A stretch of 14,655 nucleotides of DNA from Methanomassiliicoccaceae archaeon (GTDB lineage Archaea; Thermoplasmatota; Thermoplasmata; Methanomassiliicoccales; Methanomethylophilaceae), in NCBI GenBank assembly GCA_031260545.1, contig JAIRJQ010000098.1, positions 1 to 14,655 of the forward strand, read 5' to 3'. Both the position numbers and the translations under genes were made by a program. Of this stretch, positions 5,248 to 12,200 are shown in pieces. A model generated the notes under the pieces. It saw nothing but the letters and a program-made list of their open reading frames with translations. It searched no databases and was not told the origin of the DNA. Positions within the stretch are counted from its first letter, which is position 1, and each line of letters starts with the position of its first letter.

Positions 5248-6090
5248 TCACAGTTCAGACCGTATAGTTTTCAGCATGTCTGATACTTCCTGGTCGCTCA
5301 TACCCATCGTAGGAAAATATACTGGCACATCGTACTTCGTAACGTCTATGTTGTTCAGATCATCAAGCGACGCCCCTGAGACAATTCCGAGTATCTCCTT
5401 CCTGTGACGTCCGTTGTCATTTTCTTCGGCGACCTTCAGTGACGGGTCGAACTCTTTCAGCAAACTGATGTCGTGAGTTCCGTGAACGATCGCTTTGCAT
5501 CCTCTCTTCATCATTAACCATGCCGACAGCAGACCCCTTTCATCGTTCACCTCCGCCATCACCCTCCCTTGGCTTCCTAACGGGAGACCTGCGTGCGCTT
5601 TTATGTACGAACCGAATATGTATGATCTGTTGTTCCTTACCTCTATGTAAAAGGTGACATCCGGATCTGTTAAGTTGACCGTGATGCCGTCGTTCGCGAG
5701 GAATATCGAAGAACCCGCCTCTTTCCCCAATTCCATACTTGTGTATGTATGAGTTCCCTCTCTCCTTGCGCGCACCGCGAAGCTCTGCCCTTTCTTTATC
5801 CTCGTCGCAGAGTATCTTGCTGCTGCATCACATATCTCTTTCATATCGGAACCGTATACTTCTGCAACGGATACTGATGCTATCCCGAACACTTTGCGTA
5901 ATGAACGCGCCGCAGCGTTCACGTCGCTTGCGCTCACGTACAATCTCGAATTATCCGATGTCACTAACGCTTCCACTTTGTCCCTGATGAGCATGTTCAT
6001 CATGTTGTCCTTTAACTGCGTCTCAAATCGTTTCCTTATGGGTTTGCTCTTTAATCCTATCTCAGAATATCGGACAAGTATCACTGACAC
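5248..6090 (-). CDS. THUMP-domain ThiI-like protein lacking the PP-loop
   Basis: A 280-residue relative of ThiI, the tRNA 4-thiouridine sulfurtransferase (archaeal forms about 380). The ferredoxin-like N-terminus is VILVRYSEIGLKSK (3-16). A THUMP domain follows (about 55-162, including SFAVRARREGTHTYTSMELG). An AANH-like part keeps WLMMKRG (191-197) and the C-terminal VSGASLDDLNN and MGMSDQEVSDML. The expected ATP-binding SGGxDS PP-loop is replaced by NDERGLLSA (182-190), and the segment after it is shortened. No CxxC is seen. No frameshift is visible, so this is a maintained gene rather than a recent wreck. It probably binds tRNA but cannot adenylate it, or works with a partner; that is inference. 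The start is GTG 6090 (GTG 6084 also possible). A TATA-like TTATTATC near 6116 fits leaderless expression. Confidence 0.78.
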   Translation of the reverse strand: MSVILVRYSEIGLKSKPIRKRFETQLKDNMMNMLIRDKVEALVTSDNSRLYVSASDVNAAARSLRKVFGIASVSVAEVYGSDMKEICDAAARYSATRIKKGQSFAVRARREGTHTYTSMELGKEAGSSIFLANDGITVNLTDPDVTFYIEVRNNRSYIFGSYIKAHAGLPLGSQGRVMAEVNDERGLLSAWLMMKRGCKAIVHGTHDISLLKEFDPSLKVAEENDNGRHRKEILGIVSGASLDDLNNIDVTKYDVPVYFPTMGMSDQEVSDMLKTIRSEL

Positions 6091-6110
6091 GTTTTCATGT
6101 ATCGGTAATA

Positions 6111-6147
6111 CGATAATAATCCTTTTCGAACGATACTGTTAATATTT
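6111..6147. promoter_or_regulatory. Divergent promoters between the ThiI-like gene and the TauE gene
   Basis: The 76-base gap holds a minus-strand TATA-like GGATTATTATCG (6122-6111) and a plus-strand TTAATATTT (6139-6147). Each lies about 25-27 bases from its gene's start codon, so both genes are probably leaderless. The two core promoters nearly abut. Confidence 0.5.
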
Positions 6148-6166
6148 GCATTATGATGGCGAATGC

Positions 6167-6994
6167 ATGGATGCCGTCCTGATGCTCGGTCTCGTTATCC
6201 TCTCCGTGATCGCGGGGCTGATAGGTTCGATCTTCGGGCTGGGAGGAGGCATCATCATCGTTCCAGTTCTGACGATATTGTATGATATGGACGCGAAAGC
6301 GGCCGCGGCCGTCAGTCTTGTTGCGATAATTGCGATATCGTCGACCACCGCCTCATCGCTTGTGAAGAACAGGGTCGCGAACGTGCGTGTTGGTTTACGT
6401 CTTGAGATCGGGGCTGCTGCAGGCGCGATAGCGGGTGCGGTCATCGCTTTATACATGCAGTCTTGGCTTATCGCCATATGTTTCGCTGCAGTTCTGATAT
6501 ACAGCGCGGTCTACATGATCCTGAGGCCGGAACGCATCATTGCGAATGATCCTTCGGATAAAGAGAACGATTATGTGTATCATGATACGAGAACAGGAGA
6601 TGATATCGGATACAGCGTTCGTAACTTGAGGACGGGTACCGTCGGATTCGTTGCAGCCGGCATAACAAGCGCGCTGAGCGGTGTCGGCGGAGGGACGATA
6701 AAGATCCCGATAATGAATGTGCATATGCACATGCCTGTGAAGGCCGCGACCGCGACCAGCAGTTTCGTCATCGGCATAACTGCGTTAAGCGGCGCGGCCG
6801 TTTATCTGCTGAACGGTGTTCTCGACGAGCACATACAAACCGCTGCGGCCGTAGTGATCGGAGCGATCGCCGGTTCGCTTATCGGATTGAGGATATTGCC
6901 GAAGATCAACGCATCGTCCATGCGCCGTTATTTCTCGATACTGCTTCTCTTCCTTGCATCCGTTATGATATTGAATGCGGGAGGTTTCCTGTGA
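6167..6994 (+). CDS. TauE/SafE-family membrane permease
   Basis: Polytopic membrane protein of 275 residues from the TauE/SafE (formerly DUF81) family, whose members move sulfur-containing anions such as sulfite or sulfoacetate and other organic anions. The internal duplication typical of the family is plain: GLIGSIFGLGGGIIIVPVL (17-35) in half 1 and ITSALSGVGGGTIKIPIM (166-183) in half 2, each a glycine-rich signature after a membrane helix. I count about eight hydrophobic segments, with a polar loop (about 120-155) between halves. The start at ATG 6167 gives MDAVLMLGLV entering the first helix; an upstream TTG at 6146 would add seven polar residues and is less likely. Its last bases overlap the DUF1634 start, so the two are translationally coupled. 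The substrate cannot be told from sequence. Confidence 0.9.
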   Translation: MDAVLMLGLVILSVIAGLIGSIFGLGGGIIIVPVLTILYDMDAKAAAAVSLVAIIAISSTTASSLVKNRVANVRVGLRLEIGAAAGAIAGAVIALYMQSWLIAICFAAVLIYSAVYMILRPERIIANDPSDKENDYVYHDTRTGDDIGYSVRNLRTGTVGFVAAGITSALSGVGGGTIKIPIMNVHMHMPVKAATATSSFVIGITALSGAAVYLLNGVLDEHIQTAAAVVIGAIAGSLIGLRILPKINASSMRRYFSILLLFLASVMILNAGGFL

Positions 6995-7272
6995 ACCTTG
7001 AGAAGAATGTGTCTGCGGCACTGAGATACGGTGCGGCCGCCGGTATCGTCATTGTTGCCGTCGGTCTGTTCACGGACATTATGATCGCATCGGACATCGG
7101 TGAAAAGGTCATGATCGCCGGAATAGCGGCGATCGTGCTCACACCGTTGGCCGGGATGGCCGCGGCGATGGTAACTCTGTCTGTGAACAAAGAAAGATCA
7201 TACGCATTATCAGCGCTGGCACTGATCGCGATCACCGCCGCAGGGATGATAATAACATTCTGGCTCGTATGA
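6991..7272 (+). CDS. DUF1634 small membrane protein
   Basis: Protein of 93 residues with three hydrophobic segments (about 14-30, 40-62 and 72-92). The family hallmark ALRYGAAAGIVIVAVGLFTD lies at the N-terminus. DUF1634 genes are habitually found next to TauE/SafE permeases, and here the GTG start overlaps the permease TGA in GTGA. A strong Shine-Dalgarno GGGAGGT (6979-6985) 5 bases before the GTG decides the start. It probably forms an accessory subunit of the permease; this rests on context, as the family has no known biochemical role. Confidence 0.8.
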   Translation: MNLEKNVSAALRYGAAAGIVIVAVGLFTDIMIASDIGEKVMIAGIAAIVLTPLAGMAAAMVTLSVNKERSYALSALALIAITAAGMIITFWLV

Positions 7273-7314
7273 TCGCGGGACATGTTTTTAACCATTGATA
7301 TGTTATTGAAATGC

Positions 7315-8430
7315 ATGGACAACGATCACAGAGCGCAGAACATCTTATTCATTATGATGTTAGCTTTGATCGCAATGATGTTCTCCGTTATGTTCATGAT
7401 GGGCGATGAACTCCGCGATCGCAGCGGCATCCCTCTCTTTGCAGCCCTGGTCTTAATTTTGTCCTCTTTTGTTTCCATCTTTTTTCACATATTCGTTCAC
7501 GAGTTCGGGCATGCGCTCTTCGGAAAACTGTCCGGATATACTTTGTTCGGAATTTCGGTGGCCGGCGTGTGGATATTCAGAACAGAGACGGGAAGGAAGG
7601 TCAGATTCTTTCCGATCAAGGGGGCGGGCGGAGCTACACTATCTGTTCCGAGCGGCGGATACAAAGATGATACGCCTTATGCGATGATGATCATGGGCGG
7701 AATAACAATGAACATACTGGCGACCGCAGCCTTCGTTGCTATTGCCGTTGTTAATGTGTCCCCGATCGTCACCTTTTTTGCCTGGATAGCCGCTATTTTC
7801 GGGGTCTATTTTGCTGTCAGCAATCTGATCCCCATGAGAGCAGGGTTCGCGGTCAATGACGGAGCGCTTCTGCGTCTTTTCAGGAAGGACGCGGCAACGA
7901 AGCATTGTATGCATTTCATGCAGATGGATTCGTTCGCGCTGATAAGCGGTGTAGAGAACAGAACGCCGGTGCCCGCTGACCTTCCTTACGGCAACCCGAT
8001 AGCGGACATCATCCGTATCACTTTGGCCGACCGGCATATCGCGCAGAACAGGTCGGACGAGGCTGAACTGATCCTAAAGGAACTTACGGATAACATCGGT
8101 AACGGGATCAGCAGGAACTTAGCGAACATGCGCCTTCTGTTCATATATACAATGAACGGCGCCGACAAAGGAAAGATCGATGCCGTCTACGATGAGAAGA
8201 TGAAGAAGTTCGTGACATCGTTCAGTCATATGGACCTTTGTGCCATACTTTTTCTTATTGCATATGAAAAGAGATTCAGTACCGGCAACATTAAGACGAA
8301 CGGCCTGGTGAAGAGATTCAACAAGATCGTAAAGAAGGTCAAGATAGACACGTCATACGAGAGAAGCATCATGATGTCACTTCTTTCGGACGCTCCGGAG
8401 CAGCGTTCTGATATGAACGAGGATAAATGA
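7315..8430 (+). CDS. M50-type membrane metalloprotease
   Basis: Membrane protein of 371 residues related to site-2-protease (M50) zinc peptidases, which cut membrane or signal proteins within the bilayer. The zinc motif HEFGH (62-66) sits in a hydrophobic helix SSFVSIFFHIFVHEFGHALF. The third ligand region NLIPMRAGFAVNDG (170-183) corresponds to the family NxxPxxxxDG, with a longer spacing. MGGITMN (127-133) fits the conserved glycine-rich turn between. Hydrophobic stretches lie at about 10-30, 40-62, 122-147 and 150-170. The remaining 190 residues are soluble and largely helical, with repeat-like character (RSDEAELILKELTDN), unassigned. The start at ATG 7315 would be leaderless from TTTTTAACC near 7288. 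ATG 7282, nine bases after the preceding stop, would add 11 residues. It may be unrelated in function to the permease pair upstream. Confidence 0.82.
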   Translation: MDNDHRAQNILFIMMLALIAMMFSVMFMMGDELRDRSGIPLFAALVLILSSFVSIFFHIFVHEFGHALFGKLSGYTLFGISVAGVWIFRTETGRKVRFFPIKGAGGATLSVPSGGYKDDTPYAMMIMGGITMNILATAAFVAIAVVNVSPIVTFFAWIAAIFGVYFAVSNLIPMRAGFAVNDGALLRLFRKDAATKHCMHFMQMDSFALISGVENRTPVPADLPYGNPIADIIRITLADRHIAQNRSDEAELILKELTDNIGNGISRNLANMRLLFIYTMNGADKGKIDAVYDEKMKKFVTSFSHMDLCAILFLIAYEKRFSTGNIKTNGLVKRFNKIVKKVKIDTSYERSIMMSLLSDAPEQRSDMNEDK

Positions 8431-8454
8431 TCGTATCACGTTAGTTAAGGAAAG

Positions 8455-9150
8455 ATGAGGGGCATGGTCAGAACAAAGAACGAGATCACCAGCGATATCG
8501 TAAAGAGATACGGATCGGAGGCGGGAGCGGACATTGTGGGAATAGCATCCTCTGCCAGTTTTGATTCAGCGCCGGACGGTTTCCGGCCTTCCGATCATTT
8601 TGAAGGCTGCCTTTCGGTGATAATACTCGGAGTTACGTTCCCTGAAGAGGCACTGACGGATGATACTGCGGAATATATTGACATACGCAACGCGGTGAAT
8701 GTAAAAGTGAACGCAGCGGCAAAGGATGTTGCGAAACAGATAAAGAATGACGGATACAAAGCAAAAGAGATAGGCGGCATGGGAGGCAAGTACATAGACG
8801 GCATGACGCGCGGCCCGATATCGTTAAAGCACGCAGCGGAACAGGCCGGCCTCGGCACCATCGGTAAAAATTGTTTGCTTACGAATTCGGAATACGGCAA
8901 CCTTCTGTGGTTCAGCGCAGTCCTTACCGATGCATCGCTTGCTCCGGATGAGAAGGTACGATACAATATATGCTATGACTGCGACATTTGTGTAAAAGCT
9001 TGCCCGGTCGGAGCGTTGAATGATATTAACGCATTCAGAAAAAAAGAATGCGCCGATCATTATTTTAAAATGGTCGATAAAAAATGGAAGATAAAGTGTT
9101 TTTTGTGCCGTAAGATGTGTCCGCACCGTTTCGGCATGAAAGGAAAATGA
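8455..9150 (+). CDS. QueG-like (COG1600) 4Fe-4S protein, short form
   Basis: Iron-sulfur protein of 231 residues related to epoxyqueuosine reductase QueG. QueG itself is a cobalamin-dependent enzyme of tRNA queuosine synthesis with a C-terminal HEAT-repeat part. Visible here are an N-terminal domain with EGCLSVIILGVTFP (50-63), the QueG-type segment AEQAGLGTIGKNCLLTN (128-144), and one ferredoxin cluster motif C173-C176-C179-C183-P. A second set is C199, C215, C218, C222-P (CFLCRKMCPH), so two 4Fe-4S clusters are likely. The HEAT part is absent, and archaea make archaeosine rather than queuosine, so epoxyqueuosine is an unlikely substrate. A corrinoid- or redox-related reductase role is possible. 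ATG 8464 is an alternative start; 8455 has AAGGAAAG just before it. The GC-rich terminator follows at once. Confidence 0.8.
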   Translation: MRGMVRTKNEITSDIVKRYGSEAGADIVGIASSASFDSAPDGFRPSDHFEGCLSVIILGVTFPEEALTDDTAEYIDIRNAVNVKVNAAAKDVAKQIKNDGYKAKEIGGMGGKYIDGMTRGPISLKHAAEQAGLGTIGKNCLLTNSEYGNLLWFSAVLTDASLAPDEKVRYNICYDCDICVKACPVGALNDINAFRKKECADHYFKMVDKKWKIKCFLCRKMCPHRFGMKGK

Positions 9151-9156
9151 CGGCCC

Positions 9157-9190
9157 GCACCCGCGGCCCGGGCTACTGGGCCCCGGGTGC
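9157..9190. terminator. GC-rich hairpin between convergent genes
   Basis: GCACCCGCGGCCC pairs with GGGCCCCGGGTGC over 13 positions with one mismatch, loop GGGCTACT. It begins 6 bases after the QueG-like stop and lies 16 bases past the adhesin stop on the other strand. On the plus strand TTGTTTTATTTTAC follows; on the minus strand no T-run follows. It probably ends both transcripts. Confidence 0.7.
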
Positions 9191-9206
9191 GCAGCCTTGT
9201 TTTATT

Positions 9207-12200
9207 TTACTTCCTGATCACTTTGAAGTTAACTTCCGTTCTCCTTTCGTCCACTTCGAAGTACACAGGCATTATGTCCTCCGCGCCGGGCCCTTTCTCG
9301 GCGACCTTGGTCGCCGTGTACCTGTACAGGCTGCGTCCTTCCAGTCTCTCGTTCATCACGGTGAACTTTGAGACCCTGTGATCGTCGTCCGCGACCTTGT
9401 TTATTTCCAGATATGCGCCCCTCGGCACGAATATGACGTAAACTCCGGCCATGTCCGTTGTTACTTTGCCTCCTTTTCCATCGATCGTGTACTCAACGAC
9501 CGCATTCTCGATCGCCTGTCCGTTCTCGGAGATGATGCCGGTGACTATCGGCCTCATCCTGCCGAACAGCAGAAGCAGCAGCAACATGAGCAGCGCTGAT
9601 ATCAAGAATGCCAGAATGTTGCCGGGAATGCTTGTCTTCGGCGTGACCGTGGTGCTGGGGCCATTCGGATCCGTAGGGTCTGTGGGACCGGTTGGATCTT
9701 TAGGATCTGTGACGCCTTCCGAAACGGTGTACTCCAATTCGTTGGATACCGATCTGTTGTAGATCGTGCTCCCTTCGTACTCTGCGGTGATCTTGTGCGT
9801 ATCGATCGATAAAGATGACACTGTTAACGTTGCAACACCGTTCTCATCCAATGATGCTTTGCCTATGAATACTAAATTATCATAGAATGATACTTCGCCC
9901 GCAGGCATGCCTGTCTTGGCCGATGTCACCGTTGCCGCGAATGTCACGGATCCGCCGTATGCGGGCTCGTCTGATGCGAAAACGATGACCGTTGCCGTAT
10001 CGATCTTTGAAACGGTGTATTCCAATTCGTTGGATGCCGATCCGTTGTAAGTTGTGTTACCTTCGTACTCTGCAGTGATCTTGTGCGCCCCGAACGATAA
10101 AGACGATATTGTCAGCGTTGTAACACCGTTCTCATCCAATGATGCTTTGCCTATGGATACTGAATTATCATAGAATGATACTTCGCCCGCGGGTATGCCT
10201 GTCTTGGCCGATGTCACCGTTGCCGCGAAGGTCATGGATCCGCCGTATACTGGATCGCCCGATACAGAAACGATAACTGTCGCCGTATCGATCTTTGAAA
10301 CGGTGTATTCCAATTCGTTGGATACCGATCCGTTGTAGATCGTGCTCCCTTCGTACTCTGCGGTGATCTTGTGCGTATCGATCGATAAAGATGACACTGT
10401 TAACGTTGCAATACCGTTCTCATCCAATGATGCTTCGCCAATGAACACCGAATCGTCGTAGAATGACACTTCACCCGCGGGTATTCCTGTCTTGACCGAG
10501 GTCACCGTTGCCGTGAAGGTCACGGATCCGCCGTATACGGGATCGCCTGATGCGGAAACAACTGTCACTGTATCGATCTTTGAAACGGTGTACTCCAATT
10601 CGTTGGATACCGATCCGTTGTAATTTGTGTTCCCTTCGTACTCTGCGGTGATCTTGTGTGTATCGATAGACAAAGACGATATTGTCAGCGTTGCAACACC
10701 GTTCTCATCCAATGATGCTTTGCCGATGAACACCGAATCGTCGTAGAATGACACTTCCCCCGCGGGTATGCCTGTCTTGACCGATGTCACCGTTGCCGTG
10801 AAGGTCACGGATCCGCCGTATACGGGATCGCCTGATGCGGAAACAACTGTCACCGTATCGACCTTCTTCACTGTTATGTAGAGACAAGTGTCATCCTTTG
10901 TTGTCACGCCGAGGAACGTGAAATCTATCCTCTTTATGCCTGCGGTACTCATGTCCGTGCTTGATGACGTGTTTGTCATACCGATCTCATCGTACGGAAC
11001 TGTCTCATCACCGTTCGAATAATCCAATGCTATTTCGGTACCGGTAAGGACTATCGTCTCATTCATCTCATATTCCGTCTTTACCGGATCTTTGGCCACA
11101 GAAACATAGACGAGCCAGTTACTCAGGGTCTCCGTTGCTCCGTAGTTCACATCCGTTCCTCTCGGAACTCCGTTCTGATCATATCTCAGGGCGTTCATCA
11201 CATTCTGTTTCTGCTTTTCCGTAAGATATGTGCTCTGAATGGCAGTTACCGCTGCTGCGGTCCCTGACGCGATACCGTTCGATAATACGGGATGCGAATT
11301 CGTCGCAGGATCGAACTTGTTCAATCCGAACATCTGCCTTACCGTCACAGGAACATCATATGAACTGCCCGGTATCTTGCTGCCTTCGACCAGGCTGCTG
11401 ACGTTGATGAATTTACTGACAATGTCTCTCGGCGCTGTTCCGTCAGCATTGACATTACCGGCGATGATGCTGTTGAAGAGACACCTTTCCGTATAGGCGG
11501 TCCATGAATAAAGTCCGCCGCCGATGTTGTTCGTTATCGTAGAATGGAAGATATAGGTCTTCGCCGGGCATGCTACCGCGCCGTCGTCGCTGCTTTCGGT
11601 CGTGTTACCGGATATTGTGCTGTTGATGATGAACAAATATCCCGCCGTACTGGCCGCCACTGCACTGCTGTTTGCCGATACGTTATTTGTGAACACGCAT
11701 CCGGTAACTATCACCATTGCTCCGTCGACACTGGCGAACAGTCCGCCGGCACCGTATTTCGCTTTGTTACCGATGAACGTACAGTTCGTAACGGTTGCGT
11801 TGCCTGAGTTCGTGAACGCCCCTCCTCCGCTGGCCTCCGCCGTGTTGTTCGTGAACGTACAGTCTGTCAGGATGATGTCCTTTAGTGCATGCACCCCTCC
11901 TCCGCTTCCGCCGACAGGATTAGAGGTAGTGTTGCCTGTGAAGTTGCATGAGACCGCGGTAACGTTGCCGCTGCTGTGGATCCCTCCGCTCACGCTTGCG
12001 TTATTTATGTTAAGGCCGTAGAAGTAAACATTGCCAAGGGATCTGTGGTAGAATATCCCTGATCTCCCTTCAGCATCAACGGTCACCTCCGGATCGCCGT
12101 TCTTGTCCAGCTTTCCGTAGACCATTATGTTCTTATTGTAATCCATGGCGCCAGTTGTTAATTTTATATCGAAGATGCTTGTGCCCGTCAATGTGTTCGT

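Noticed and set aside
5248..6090. Frameshifted ThiI pseudogene
   Set aside because: Reading the DNA through the altered PP-loop region gives continuous sensible codons with homology on both sides in the same frame.
7639..8037. 132-residue minus-strand frame inside the M50 protease gene
   Set aside because: No family features, and it overlaps a well-supported coding region completely.
9714..10859. CRISPR-like or intergenic tandem repeat array
   Set aside because: The units are 285-288 bases, in frame and coding, with no short repeats and variable spacers.
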